Program-made: the position numbers and the translations under genes
Notes under the pieces: model-generated
What the model was told of the DNA's origin: nothing
The model's input: the letters and a program-made list of their open reading frames with translations, nothing else
The model's database searches: none
Part shown: positions 1-14,500 of the stretch, piece by piece
Position numbering within the stretch: the stretch's first letter is position 1
Layout: each line of letters opens with the position of its first letter
From: Alligator mississippiensis
Lineage: Eukaryota; Chordata; Crocodylia; Alligatoridae
NCBI RefSeq assembly: GCF_030867095.1
Contig: NC_081826.1
Coordinates: forward strand, 43,254,001-43,318,000
Length of the DNA stretch: 64,000 nucleotides
Reading direction: 5' to 3'

Positions 1-757
1 GGCTGCACAACATGGGAGGGAAGTCCCAGCTGCCTTCCCCAGAGGGACAGGGAAGGCAGCTGGCTCCAGTGCCTGGGGCTTCCCTCATGTGCCCAGCAAA
101 TCCAGGAAGTGCCGGTGATACAGACTGCCCGTTGGAGGCTGAGCCCCTCACCATGATGTGCAGCACTAGCCAGAGGTGTACCCTGCTGGGCACCAGCATG
201 AACGCCTCACCTGCTGCTGCTGCACCATAGGGGAAGTACAGGTGGGCACACCCCCGCACCCCACACCCAGCCACAACCCTCCACATATACACAATCTAAA
301 ACATATCCTATGCTCCACACACAGCCACCCCCCCACCTCCTCCTTACCATACACACCCCCCACACACATACTCCCCACAATATACAAGATTAAGAATTTA
401 TTTTTCAGTTATTATGCAATCACCTCTATATGCACTATGCAAACACAAATCAAATATTTTTTGTAATAAAATTAAAATATGTTACGTAGGTGTTTCACTT
501 TTAGTGTATGATTTGTTTTTTTTCTGGTTCTAAGATGGCAACCACTCCCCTCCCAAAAGGAATATTTCTGTGGGGTAAGGGGAAGGCCTTCCAGAGGCAG
601 AAGTCCAGAGGCAGAAGTCAGGGGTGGGACTTCCAGTCCCAGGTTAGTGACCAGTAAGCAGGGCACCTGTCAAGGGGCAGGGCTACCCCTTGTGGCCCTC
701 GACAGCTCACCAAAATTCATTAAGAAGCCCTCCAGCCAAAATAATTGCCTGCCCATG
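1..757 (+). mobile_element. hAT-type non-autonomous DNA transposon, 5'-cut by window edge (family A, copy 1)
   Basis: The right part matches the two complete family A copies at 6,348 and 53,132. Shared parts are the C/CA-rich tract (about 240-380), then ATACAAGA..AAG, TGCAATCACCTCTA, TATTTTTTG, the G-rich region with repeated GGGGCAGGGC-like words, and the terminus AATAATTGCCTGCCC at 743-757. The left end is outside the window. Confidence 0.8.
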
Positions 758-991
758 TTTTAGATCAATTGAAAGTTACAGAATTACTGTGACTACATCT
801 ATAATTTAAGGTCAGAGAAAGGGGTGCAAGAATGCTTAACCTTAATATTACAAATCCCAGTAATACAATACCTACAGTGTTATTTTTACACACAAAACAA
901 ATTTTTCATTTCCCCAAGTAAGAAAATGAGGGTTGGGATGGTAAGGAAGAAATTCTAAGTCCATCCTTAAAAAATTCAAAAAAATACATCA

Positions 992-1560
992 GTACCATAT
1001 TTACTTGCATACCACACACACCTTTCCCCAAAAAGTTAGCTTTCCAAAACTGGGGTGTGTGTCTTCAGCAGGGAAGTTGAATGGAGATGCTATAAGATGC
1101 TTCTTTTCTTTCTCTTCCCTCCACTAGCTGTATGGGGGAGGGGCAGAATCCATCCGGAGAGAACCAGGAGGCTACTGGGGAGTGTGCAGCAATGAGGTTA
1201 TACCTCACTTTGATTCTACCTCTACCCAAAGTTTAAAAACCAACTGTCCAGCAGAAGCAGTAGCATTTCTATGCAGCCAGAGCTGAGGGCAGGGGCGACA
1301 CATAGGGGGCGCATGTGTACCCCCTGAGCATGGCAATGCACCGCCTACATAAAAAGCACCGTCAGCGGCATCTGCGGGTGGTTTACGATTCCTGCTGGAT
1401 GCTGCCAGTGCTGCTGGCAGCTGCAGCTGGTTGCCAACCCTTGGTCAGCGCTCGCCACCTCTCCCCCAGCCACTGACAGCGCCGGCAGCATCTGCAGGAG
1501 CTCCCCACTCACTGCCGCTGTGCACCCCAGCCACCGGGAGCACACCCCATTCATTCATGG
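992..1560. other. Unassigned intronic sequence with GC-rich patch
   Basis: Sequence between two repeats inside the last visible intron. A GC-rich, CTG/CAG-rich patch (about 1,285-1,555) stands out from its AT-rich surroundings and may be part of an unrecognised transposon. No exon was found. Confidence 0.4.
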
Positions 1561-1811
1561 CTAAGAGAGTCAGTTATCCAAGATTATAAGTATAAAGTTT
1601 GGCACTTGGGACAAAATTACTGCAGGCACAAATACAGACTGGGCAATGGCTGGCTAAGCTGCAGTACTGTAGAGAAGGACCTGCAGGGTTACAGTGGACC
1701 ACATGCTGAATACAAGTCCATAGTGTGCTCTTGTTGGGGAAAAGAAAAGCCAACAGCATACTGAGTTGTATTAACAGGAATGAAACTTGCAAATCAAGAT
1801 AAATGATTCTT

Positions 1812-2065
1812 TTGCACTATGCAGCGCAGAGGCCTCTCCTGGAGTGCTATGCCAGTTTTGGACCCCATACTTCAAGAAAGCTGTGGATATACTGGAAACA
1901 GTGCAGTAGAGAGCAAGAAAAAAATTCAGAGGCCTGGAAAGCAGGACTTATGAGGAAAGGTTGAAATAGCTAGGGTTATTTAGCCCAAAGAGAAGAATGA
2001 GGGGTGATTTAATAACAGTCTACAAATACCTAAAGTGAAATAATAAAGAGGATGGTAATAAACTG
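1812..2065 (+). mobile_element. CR1-type LINE 3' fragment
   Basis: The stretch follows the CR1 consensus near the 3' end. The recognisable order is TTTTGGACCCCATACTTCA, CAGTAGAGAGCAA, AGAGGCCTGGAAA, TATGAGGAAAGGTTGAA, GGTTATTTAGCCCAAAGAG, GATTTAATAACAGTCTACAA. It is old and truncated at both sides. Confidence 0.85.
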
Positions 2066-2343
2066 ACAGCCCTAAAAAATACCCGCACTCTGCCGCCGCC
2101 TGCATTCCAGCAGCAGAGACAGGCAATGAATTGCTCATCAGGGAAAATGACCACAGAAATCACAGAAGGGCCCTTCTATTCAAACTGTATCTCGTATATG
2201 TAACACAGTTTCATGCTCTGATCTTACAGATTTATGTATTGATTGATGTAAGAGGAGATTTCTGATTTTATGTACATACAAATTCACATGATCTTTAATT
2301 CATTTTTAAAAAGTATTCCATTGTGATAAAGCTAGCTACTTAC

Positions 2344-2502
2344 CTAATTCTCTTAAAGATGACCTGAGTTACAGAAAAAAGGCAGATAATTAAAACTAAA
2401 ATATAGAAAGGCAATACAGATGATTGAGTCAGTCTCAGAAAAAAGTCTTGGGATGGTGCCTGAAGGGATTCTTGACACAGGAGCCAATTCATTGTAAAGT
2501 TC
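2344..2502 (-). CDS. DPY19L4: DPY19L4 exon 12 (last in window)
   Basis: The acceptor ACTAG and donor GTAAGT flank 159 bases. The exon encodes [20 protein letters not shown], then [20 protein letters not shown] and [12 protein letters not shown], with a split codon at its 3' end. An N-glycosylation-type NFT sits at the start. I found no further exon between here and position 1. Confidence 0.95.
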
Positions 2503-5500
2503 CTAGTAAGGCAAAAAGGTCACATTTAAAATAATAAGTGGTTAGTTAGCCTGTTCACAGGAATCTCAAATTATTTCAGAATCATGACAAAATATGTTCA
2601 AATAGAAAATGTTTTTGCAAGTATGTTTTAGAAAGTGTCACACTTTTGTCCTTGAAAAGTATCTTCTGTGATCCAAAAGACATAATTCCATTACATTTTA
2701 AAAGCACTTCTACATCAAGAACCCATTTTAAAAGTGTCATTGTGGGGGTGACAAAACCCTTATGTGGATATCTATAAAGCAAGCGAAAGAGAGTTCTAAG
2801 AAAAGGAAGCATGTTTATTTAAAAAGGAGAAAAAAAATAAAAAAGTTGTGCTGCCTTGCCTATAGATCATATTGGAAGCCCAGCGCAAAGCCAAAAAATA
2901 AATTCCCAAATTTTAATCCTGTATCTTAACCCCTTGGCTGTTCACCCTTCTCACAAAATAATTCAGCTAAAAAAATTGACAAAATATGGTCTTTAAGTAT
3001 TGCCAGAAGTCTTTCATCTTCCACTAAAATGCAAAACTGGTGAGCTAAGCGGTGCACTAAATGTGTCCAGCTCTTTATCTCATGTACCTTTGCAAAGACT
3101 TTCATCTCAGTCCTCTTTCATCTTCTTTCTGAATCTACACTATACAGAACCAGGAGAGCTGAAATAGCCAGAATGAGCAAACCCTTACACTGTAGTATCA
3201 TGTCCACTCTAGGGCCAGGTACAGATATTACACTTTTACTGATATAAGTGATCAGAAACCAGTCTAAACCCATAACAAAACAGAAGTTCAACATACATAG
3301 TAGACTGGTTTAAAAATGGTGGAACCCAGCCTAAGATAGGCAAACTGTGTGCCCCTCTCACCAAAGGACAAATGTGTATTCAGTTCACTACCAATCTAAA
3401 CTACAGTGCTTACAGAAAACTGTACGGAAAATCCTCAAAAAATTGCAACCCATATTAGAAACAGACCCTATTCTTAAAAAGATCTTCCCAGAGCCACCCA
3501 TCCTAGCCTTCAGACAAGCACCGAACCTCGCCAACCTCATCACCAGAAGCAAACTTCCTCAACCCCAGAACACACCAAAAGGATCCAGACCGTGCCAGGA
3601 CAAGAAATGCAAAACCTGCCCCCACATCTCCACCACCTCCACTATTACTATGCCCCATAACAGAGCCATCAGCATCCCAGGATCTTACAGCTGCACCTCC
3701 AGGAATGTAGTATACCTCATCCTATGCACCAAATGCCCTGATGGAAGATATGTAGGAGAGACCAGACAACAACTGCGCACCAGAATGAACGCACACCGGA
3801 AATCTATCAAAGATAGAAACACCCAATTACCGGTGGGGGCACATTTCTCACAGGAGGGCCACTCTCTCTCCAATCTCTCAGTCCTGATCCTCAAGGGAAA
3901 TTTACACAACACATCCCAGAGACGAGCCTACGAGCTCCATTTCATCAACCTGCTGGATACTAGAGATCAGGGACTAAACATAGACATTGGATTTTTGATA
4001 CATTACAATCTGCCTGGCAACTGACTCCCCAGCCCAGCCCAGCCCCTGGCTTGTTTACTTTTCATTCCATCCAGGAAGAGCACGCAGCAACTGCTGCAGC
4101 TTCCTTAGCCTGACGAAGGGTTTTTGAACCCGAAAGCTTGCTTAATAACTATTCTCCAACCATTTGGGTTGGTCTAATAAAAGATATCAAATTCACCCAA
4201 GGAACCTTGTCTGCCTATGTCCTTAGACCAACACGGCTACAACCTAAACCCCTACAGAAAACTGCGTAACTTAGATTGATTCTGCCTCAGGCTCTCTGAA
4301 TGTCTGTAACGTGGCCAAAGAGTGATGAGTGATAGCATATAGGGGCCTACAGCAAGCAACCCATAACTTTGGGCCCAGAAGAGTTCTAAAAATTTTAGCT
4401 GCACTGTCATCCTAGTAGCAATCCCACTACTGCTGACACTGTACTCAGAACCAGTGAATTGTGACAGATCTTGACAAGCCTTCTGAAATGCCTCAAGTGA
4501 GCAGAGACCAAACTCCTATCATTCCAAAGGAACACTGTCCAATTCCTTAGGGAAGACTCGTTTCTGTTCTGTCTTAATAGCGGTCTTAAAAGTAGTATTC
4601 CGTGTCTTGAAAGAAAGATAATCCCATGACTAAAATAAGCCATAAGTACAAACCTCTGTAAGAGGATGCACAGACATAATTGTATCAATATCAAACAATA
4701 CTACATAAGGCTTATGTTGGTAATATTTATACCTGGACACTTCTGTAAATGAGGCTTGGCTCCCAGGATCTCTTGCAGGTCAATTCCCCAAGTTTTGCAA
4801 TATCACGGCAGTACTGACATCTCATCTAACAAACTGCATCGATAGCATCTACCTTCAAGTGTCTAGTTCTGTGCCCAATCATTGTGGTTAAGGAAACACT
4901 TTCCTAAAAACCTAACATTTTCATCTCAACTTATGTTACCATCTTCCAAAACTCTTATTTGGAATAATTCCTTTGGTTTAGCTACCAAAATACTTTGAAG
5001 CAAATTTTAACTGGCAGGAAGACTTCTGTTTTCTAACTATGAAAGGTTAGCTCTGTGGTTTCACCTCATTATCTTGGCTTCTATTTTCAGCAATATTAGT
5101 TGGGGGGGTAGGATGTTTTCCTTGCTATCCATGGGAATATTTATATTTTTAAAAATCTGAAACAGAAACTTTTACCCCTGCTGAAATGCCACAGAAATCC
5201 AAGTTCATCCTGGACATGAAAAGTTTCTAACGTAATTTTTAAAAGTTTGGGGCAAGTAAAAAAAAAAACGTTTCCTTCCTAAATTCTTCTACAATAAACT
5301 TTACAAGCTTTCTCATTTTAACTCCTGTAGTCTTTAAAGTGATTTTAAATTCTGTGCATTTGAGACACCTGTAAATGAAAAACTCAAACTTACTTAGTTG
5401 TGTTTAATCCAAATTTTACTTCAAGGAACTTCAACAAATGTTCGTTTTCTTTATGGGGGACAAACATCTGAAAAAGCAATTTTGTGGAGAAAATTTAACA

Positions 5501-8500
5501 CAGCCTGGAACACTGCCTTCATGTCCTCTTTTCATTCAGATTACAAAATAGGGTAGAGAATAATCACACGTTCCAAAATACAGTTAAAACAACCAATAAC
5601 TCATAACTTGTTTGCCAGTCAAACCTTATTTAAGTAAGTTTTGCTTAGTATATAAGCTTATACACCTCACTTTTCAGGTATGCCAACCATATGGCAAGTT
5701 AAGAGTTGCCAGCCAACTTCCAGAACACTAACCAAGAGCATGGCAAAGACTGGTTTGCTAGCTCAGTGCCCAGTTTTCAAAGGACATGCCAGCTGACTTA
5801 TCTAATCAGCCAGGCTCTGACCTAGAAAAACCACATCGGTCCCTTACCATTCAAATTCTTAATTCACTTTGTTCAATCCAGATAAATTCAGCACACCCAT
5901 TCTGCAAGATCAGCCAGCTTTTCTATGAGCCCAAGAGCATAAGATTTAGGTTTAATGTGGTAGGAAGACAGAATTTGAGTTCTCTCAAACTTCTCAACAA
6001 GCATAACATTTCCATGTTGGTTTTCAGGATTTGTTTCTTTTTTCTTTTTTTTTTTTTTTTAAGTTTTATGTTAAGTACCACAATCAAGCAAAGTTTGGAG
6101 TCTGTTCAGGTTTGTCTACCTTGGTTCAGCAGCGGGTCTTGTGGAGAACCAGACAGCATATTTTACCCATCCAAGCCTATTGACCCAATCCACCCAAATT
6201 AGCATTCTTGACAGCCAAATCCCAATCCACCTTCACAGGCAAACTTCCCACTTAAGAGTGCATCAGCAGAGTTGTGTGTGCAGGGTGTGCTCAGACCTGT
6301 CCTCCCCAAGACCTTCTATCCGATGTAGTATAGACAAGGTCCTAAAGCAGGGGTAGGCAAAATACGGCCTGCCAAGCCATTCTATCCAGCCTGTGGGGCC
6401 CCTAAAAGATTTAGTAAATTAATATTTATTTGCTCCTTCTGCCTGTTAAAGACAGGAGCCAGGGGCAGTAGGACCCAGGGGGAGCTGGCAGCAGGAGCCA
6501 GAAGCCTAGCCCCACCCCACCCCCAGCCATTTCCCTGCTATTCCTGCTCCCGCCCTGCTCCATGAGGCTTCCGGCTGCATTGGGGGACCCGGAGCACAGG
6601 GACATGTGGGGGGTGGGTGCGCATGCATGTGTGCAAGCACATGCGCATAGGCAGGGGCAGAGTGTGTATGTGCTCGTAGGGTGAGTCCCACACACACACC
6701 CCACAATACACATGCACCCACAGCCCCCCCCGCACTGCAATACAGGCAGACCCTCACACCCCCTCACACACCCCAACCACCCTCCCACACAAACCCTATA
6801 CCCCCCACACTCCATGTATCCATCCACATGCTCCTTCACCCCACACACCCACAGCCCCCCACAAAGCAATACCCACCCCCTCACAATATACAAGAGTAAG
6901 ACTTCATTTTAAGCTATTGTGCAATCACCTCTATGTACAAATGCATGTAAATCAGGACAAAAATATTTTTTGAAATCAAATTAATGTTGTAGATGTTTAC
7001 TTTTTAGAAAATAATTTGGTATTTTTCTGGTTCCGAGATGGAAAAACCCCTTGCTGAAAAGAGTACTTCCAGGAGCAAGGGGAGGGACTTCTGATGGCAA
7101 ATATCAGGGATTAGGGGGCAGGACTTCTGGTCGCAAGATAACTACCAGGGGGCAGGGCACCTGTCAACAGGCGTGGCTACCCATGTGGCCCTTGACAGCT
7201 TGCCAAAACTTGGTAAGTGGCCCTCCACCTGAAATAATTGCCTGCCCTGTCCTAAAGAGTATCCAAAAAAATAATTTATTCACCAAAATATAAGGCCAGG
7301 CCAAAACCCTGTCAACTCCCAGGCCTTTGAGACTCCCATCAAGGCATAGTTTTCCTTTCTATGTTCTAGACAGAGTGAAAATTATTGTCCACCTTGAAAC
7401 GCTTGTCCTCGTTGGTTGTTTGCTCATTTTCCTAGGCTAAAATGTGTTTTAATGTTTGGCCCCCATCTACATAAGCCATCCAACTCAAAAGAGAAATGAT
7501 GCTGAACCAGGTTTAATAAACAATTAAAATATGATTTGTAATCCATGCCTATGAGAGAACAGACTGGGTTTCTGTTTCAACATAAAGCCTTCTCTTTCAT
7601 TTGGTTTCGATAAAAATAGCTACCTGAGTTATTAGAAGCAAAGATATATCTGAACAAATTGGAAGTTTTTCCCTATAAAACAAGAATGGCTTCAATTTTA
7701 ATTCTTTCATATGCTGCGAACTTAGTCCAATGCCAGAAGCACAAGATACATGCCACTTGAAAAGTTTTTTACTAAAATTACTTTGGCAAGATAATCACAT
7801 CCCTCCAGATATGATATGCTCAAATTAAACAGCTCTTCCAATAGATAAATCTTACCTTTAATAAAAAATTCAGTGTCACTGTTACTGTAAATACTAAGTA
7901 AAAGTGCATTATTTTCAGGAGTCTTGAAATAAATGTACCCTTTTTCATATTCATCTGCAATTAAATTTAAAAATAAGTATTATTTGGAGTTCAGTTTAAG
8001 CAAAAAAAATTAATCTCAGAATTACAGAAGGTTATTTTTGTTACCTCTAGGCATTTAGAGAGCATTAAAGCTGCTACAAGGCTTAGGAGTGGAGAAACTA
8101 ATAATGCTGGATTTTCAAACTGCAAGAGATATCCCAAGAAGAGAGAAAACAGATAGATTTTGTATACCTCATGGACCTAATGGGAAAAAATAAAATAAAA
8201 TTAGCTACAGAGACACCATATTTTCCAAAGCAGTGGAAAAGTCTGAGGAATATGAAACTTGTGACTTAATGTCTTCTACTTTAGAATTTTAAGACTTCAG
8301 CATTTTAAAATGTCTTCCACCATTGTCTATTGCAAAGAAAACCATAAACTACAAAATCTAATATTGCTGACCTGTCTGCCTGGACTTTAACCAGGTTTAG
8401 CTAAACACCCATCCTCCTCCAACAAGCGACACAATTTTAAATATATCCTGTTATTGAATCAACTGTTTACACAAGCCAGCCATCCCATCCATAAGGCCAC

Positions 8501-11500
8501 TTACCTAACCCAAAGGTAAGCCTCCAGTAGTGTAGAGCCACTGCCCTTCTTGCTGTCAACCTAACAAGGAAAAGGGGATATGGCCAAAGCAAAGGGGGTG
8601 TGGCTGTATACCAAGTCATGGCTTCACCTTCAGCCCCTTGAGGGCATTTGCATCCCTCAGGCTCTTCCCTCAGACTTAAGCCAGGAAAACACAGAGGCCC
8701 AGGGGGAAAGGGATGTGAGGATGAACTTAAAGTCACCATACTACATACATTTCAGATGGACCCCAGGTTCTGGCCTTTTAAAATCCCAACCTTATAGCAA
8801 GGTTTAATTCACATTTCAACAAAATTAGCGGTGACAAGTCATAAGTACCTTCTCTGTCTGTACCAGAGTAAGGCTGTCCAGCAGGAAGAGACACACAGCC
8901 TGGACAAACAGAAGATAGTGACTGTACTCCCACATCATCATGAAAGTGTATGTTGCAGCACTCACCAACAGGTAGCAAAAACTCTATGGAAACAAAAAAA
9001 AACAACTACCTTAATCATGCTGAATTTCTACCACTAAAAACTGAGAAACTATTAAAACAAAGTATTTGTTCACTAGGAATGGAAATTACTTAAGGAACAA
9101 AAATACTTAATTAAATGTTAGCCAATATTTTCTCAGGAAGCAGTTTTATTTTCTATATGTTTTAGTACTGCAGATGAGCATGAAAAGAGGTCTTAAAAAT
9201 CACCAGTACGTAGTCATGTTTTAGTTAGCCGAATTCTTCTTTCCCCATCCCCACCTCCCCAAGTTTAACCCATGTTTGTTAATGAGAGAAAGTGTCATTC
9301 TTAAGACAGTGATCAGACATGTCCAAAGAAACTCCCTTGACAAAGGGACAGGAAGCAAGTCCACCATCATGTTCCTGAGTAAGATAACAAGAGAGCTAAA
9401 CTGTTCATAATGTTACGAAGAAAAAAAATTGACAAGTCTCAAAAGTGAGTTAGTTGATGGCATCAGTACAAGACTCCAAACCTCCACAATAGCATTAGAG
9501 GACAGAAGAATCTCTTTGCAGTGACACAAATGCTTTAGATGGCTGCTTTGCTAAGAGCAAACAATTTCCACTTCTTTTTCTGCCTAGTAAGACAATGAGA
9601 TGACAGAGATAACTTCTCTGGACCACATTTCTCCTAACTGCATTTTTTAAAGAAATTATATTTGTTTTACCTCAGCAGAAGAATTTATGTTGTTTTTTAA
9701 ATAGCCTGTAAGAGCTGCAACTTGACATGCAAAATATGGCAAAGCCCAATTTTCCCTTGAAGGAATAGAATAGTCAATTCTTGTTGTATCTGTCCTAAAA
9801 CAAAGTACAGAAGAACAAAACTATTAAATTGTTTATGAAATAAAATCATTAAGGAAAACCTAAGTTACAGATGCCTTACTAGTAAGCCATTTCTTTTGTG
9901 ACTGCTTAAATGCATTATGTTTCTTATCAGAAGCAAAAGCCATTTCACTACAAGTAATAGTTATAAGTTTAAAACAGCATCAAAATGGAGAGTTCCACAA
10001 AATTATATGGACCTCTCACATAACTAAAGTTTATAGGATTGAGCCCATAAGGGCTGCTTTTCACATTAAAATGAAATATGGTTTCTGATAGAAAGAACAG
10101 ATTCTGACTATTACACAATACAATTTAGAAAAAGTACCCTCTCAAACTGCTCAAAGCTGCTTTATGCAAAAAGTATCAACACTCTAGAGTAATGCCACTA
10201 AACCAAAACAGCAGCAAATTTATCCTATTCTGAAACTATTACTGACAAGATGAAGATTACTAATGGAAGGAAAGCACAGAGCAGGAAAGTGGAAGGATTT
10301 TTCCATATAAAAGTGACTTGACAGCATTCAAGCTACCTGAGCCAAAGGTAACATTTTCAAAAGTACCTAAATTATTTCAAAGCCCAAGCACAATTTTCAA
10401 AAGCGATTTAAGCCTTTAAAGCCTTGTTTCTACTGACTTCTAACTAAACAAGTTCCAATGTGCTTAATCACTTTTATTCAGCTAATACTCCCTTATATCA
10501 GGTACTTTTGAAAATTCATTTTTGCTCCTGATGACCCCTCACAGTGGTCCAATTTGGAGCTCTATCTACTTCAAGCCTTCACGTTTCCAAAGTTGCTTCA
10601 TTTTGCTAGCTGTTGAGAAAAAAATATGGATTATTCACCATTACCATTTTTTTTCCACAGGTACTGCTTCCAGCAAGCTGATTAACAACTTTTTTTACTT
10701 GCCGGCCACAGTGATGAATTTACACCTTCCAAAGAAAGTGTTCCTCAACAAGTTCAGCTTCAGATATATCAACACTACTTTACACTTCCACAGTTCTTTT
10801 CTTCCAAGAATCTCCAAGTGATTAATAACTTCTAACAACTCTGATACACAGGAAGTCACACATAGCAAATCAGAGACAAAAGTAGGAGCAGAACTCGAGT
10901 TCTCATTCCCTCATGACAAGGTTTTGCTCCCAGCTTTTATAGCAGAAAACAAAGTAAAGGTGCACCTTCAGATCAGGGGTTGGCACCCGATGGCCCAGGG
11001 AGCCATCTGATCCATCCCAGAGACATAGGGCATCAATAGGTGGGGGCTTCAGTGGCAGGTACTCTCTCCTTGCCACTGTGGGCCCTCTCCCACAGGCATG
11101 CCACCAAAACAATGAGAAGCCGCAGCAGGAGCTGAGACCTAGCACCCGTCTATCTGCCCAACTCTGACCTAAGTTGTTGGATCATTCAAGCCCACCACCT
11201 GAAAAAATTGCTGACTGCTATTAAACACTAACTGGATCAGAGATAAATAAGCCTTTCCCCTCTTCTCCATCTTTTACAATTAAATCATTACTGCTATATG
11301 ATAGCTGGCTCTCTGCATGTCCTTTCATAGCATCTGATGAAGTGAGCTATGGCTTGAAAGCTTTATAAATCTCCGATTCAGTTAGTTTATAAGGTGTACC
11401 TCCACCTTGTCTTCTGCCCTACTTCAAACTAACACGGCTAATTACCTCTCAGCTTTTACAGTAGTTTGTATTGGTAGGGGGAATTTTCATGTACATGAAA

Positions 11501-14500
11501 CATGTTAAATAAATTTGGATAGCAGGGTCATCAAGGTAAGAAGGGACTCTACTTTGCATATGAATGTGCAAATTAAAAAAAACAGCTTTTAGAAAACAAA
11601 TATTTATTCATTTTGTTCGAAGGAGGAAAACACTTGTTGCGATACTGATTGCAGGCCAGAGAACGACAATTGTATTTTGTAACCTTGAAGGTTTTAAAAT
11701 TTGTTTTCCTTCTCCATTGAAAAAAAAAAAAAGAAACATTTTCATATGTCTGACCCAGAATAGAATTAGGTAAAACACACACACACACACACACACACCC
11801 CCTCCTAAAGTCCACTCTGCATCTCAGAAACCTTCTCATGAAAAGCTTCATCAAAATCTATACATCTCTGCATTTCAGCTTCAACAAAAGTGTACTCTAA
11901 CAAAACAAGCTTCACTGAAAATGCACTGGCCAGTTCTAATAATATTGTTAGAATTCCTTATTGACAATCTAGATTATGTAGAAGATGTTTTTCTTACCTG
12001 TTAATAATGAACCATGCTACAGTCAGCATTCCTGCCAGCCAAGTCCCACTCATAACCCAACTGGTTATAAACAATGCAGTCACATAAATTCCCTGCAGTC
12101 CAAAAACTATACCAATGTAGAAATACACTGGTTCAATAACTTCCTGAAATTACAAATAAAAACGAAGAGACATAGCGGCAACTGAGCTGAAACTGTAAAT
12201 TACTACTATTTACTATGTATGTAGTGCTAACAATGTGCTGGGTGCTTTATAAACCGGGAAGAGATGGTCCCTTGTCCTTTAAAGTTTATAATTTAAGTAT
12301 ACAATATGGAAACGCTTTCTTTTTCTGGTGGGAGGCAGTGTAAATTAACAACTCAATGATGCTACGATATAATACGGGTTTTCCTTGTTTTATGCGGGTT
12401 CTGTACGTGCGAATTCACTCATATGCAATGACCGTTTTTATACCAAAAATTCGTTATATGCAAGGTAAATTCACTCTTATGCAACTGTTGTGGTGGAAGC
12501 CTACAGTCAGTTGCTTTGTGTGGCGCATTGTAGGAGTGTTGCGCACCAAAATATAGTCTCCGGTGTGGATCTGTGCTCCTCACTCATTGTCTATGACATG
12601 TGTCTGTAGCTGCCACTCCCATTATGATACTGCTCTGTGCTTGTGTGAACTGTCTGCTGTTGGGAAGTACCAAAATTGTCTTGTAAAAGTGGTAGAAATG
12701 GGTCTGGGGGTCAGTACAGTCAAGGTCTTGGAACATGTCCCTATTTGCTACATTGTAAAGTGGTTTCTCTTTATGCGAATTCAGGTTATGCGCTGTTTTC
12801 CAGGAATGCATGTACAGCATAAAGCAAGGGAAACCTGCATCTGTTTTGACGAAGATTTTACATTTTCTGCATATATAGTGAGGTTTCACTAATTTTACAT
12901 TTTCTGGTTTGATAATATCGTACTACAGTGAGATTTATAATTTGTAGGTGAAAAAATAAGCTTAAGGAAAGATCTTGAAGAAGGTGGAGACATGGCAGAT
13001 GAGACTGCAGAGTAGTTTCCAAGTGTAAGAGTAGAAAAATACAAGTGGTAGAGCTTAAGGTAGGAGACACCATGGGCAGATCAGAGGAGAGTGAAAAGAG
13101 GCCAAAGCTTTTCTACATTTTAGAGTGTTGCTGTTTAACCCCAATGCCGTGCTCAGATCACATACACTCAAGTAAAAAAAATGTATTGCACATGGCATAC
13201 AAAACCTGACATACACATTATGCTATAATACAAACAAAGCAGGGCAAATATACATACTTCACTACCAGATGCTTGATATAATACACTGGCAATCAACTCT
13301 GGATATAAGGTCATTTGCTGCACTGCATTAATAGTCTTCAGTGATACTGTTTTGTTGTTATGCGTCAGATCATAAACACCTAAGGACCAAAAAAAAAAAA
13401 AAAAAAAATTCCTCAAATTATTTATGCCACTTTAGAAATCATAACAACAGTGCTCTAAAAACAGAAGAGCAGGAAACCTGACTACTAAAGCAAGTGAGTG
13501 ATGCACTTGCACTTAAATTTAAAAAGTAATAACAGTGTTAGATGTAATTCCATGTGATTTATTCTAAGGAAGACAGGATAAAGTAATTTCTGTTTTTTTT
13601 AATGCAATCTGACTTTCAGATTAAAAGTCCATATCTAACTGGCAAAAGCTTCTTTCAGTTTTCTAAAAATCAGCATGATGATGAAATACCCAAAGAAACT
13701 AGCTAGCAAGGATATAGAACTTCCTTCACTGGAAGTTCTTAAGAAGAGGTTAAACTCATATCAGCCAGGAATGCTCATATAAGTATTAGTATATATATAT
13801 ATGTATTAATATATGTATTAGTGACATTTTGTTTTGATCAAGGAAAAATTTGGATTTTGGGTTACTTTAGCCTGAAAATTGGGGATTTTTTTTTTTATTT
13901 TTTTTTTAAATCAGAGATGACCAGGATCCCTGGTGATCTGCCTCTCACCTCCTCAGAGCCCTAAGGTGGCTTCCCTGGGACTTGCTCCCAATTCCACTTC
14001 CCTGGAATCCCAGCAACTGCCCCATATGTGACTTAATCGTTTGTAGGTGATTGCAAAAAGCACACTACAGGCAGTATTTTCTGGACCACCTTAGGAACTT
14101 AGCTTTGAGTACAGTGCACTCAAACACCCACCTCAAATGCTTACAAATACAAAACACTCCAACAGCTGGAAGTGAGTTGAGACCATGGATCCTTCCTCAC
14201 TCCACTTGGGAAGGGGAAAGTACCCAGTGGACCCTGAGAAAGAGCCATCAGAACCAGACTAAATGTAAATGAATCATGGCTCCCCTTCTCCATCAGTCAG
14301 GTTTCCCTGCAGAAAGACTCCTTCTAGAAATGTAAGCTGTGCTGGAAATCACAAATAGTCAAGTGAGTAAACCAATGTAGGATGCCCCCCACCACCACCC
14401 TGGGTGGATAAAAATCAATATTTACTTTTATTTTAATCAAATATTTTTTAGTGAATCATATTTTTAGGATGCTTTTAAAAAAAACCTATATAAAATAGTT

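Noticed and set aside
2582-2812. 76-codon minus-strand frame just upstream of DPY19L4 exon 12
   Set aside because: It does not match the expected DPY19L4 peptide between exons 11 and 12, lacks suitable splice borders and has no known motif.
6426-6912. Cys/Gly/Val-rich and His/Pro-rich frames on both strands
   Set aside because: They arise from the C/A-rich low-complexity tract of a hAT element and have complementary composition; the same happens at 53,690-54,392.
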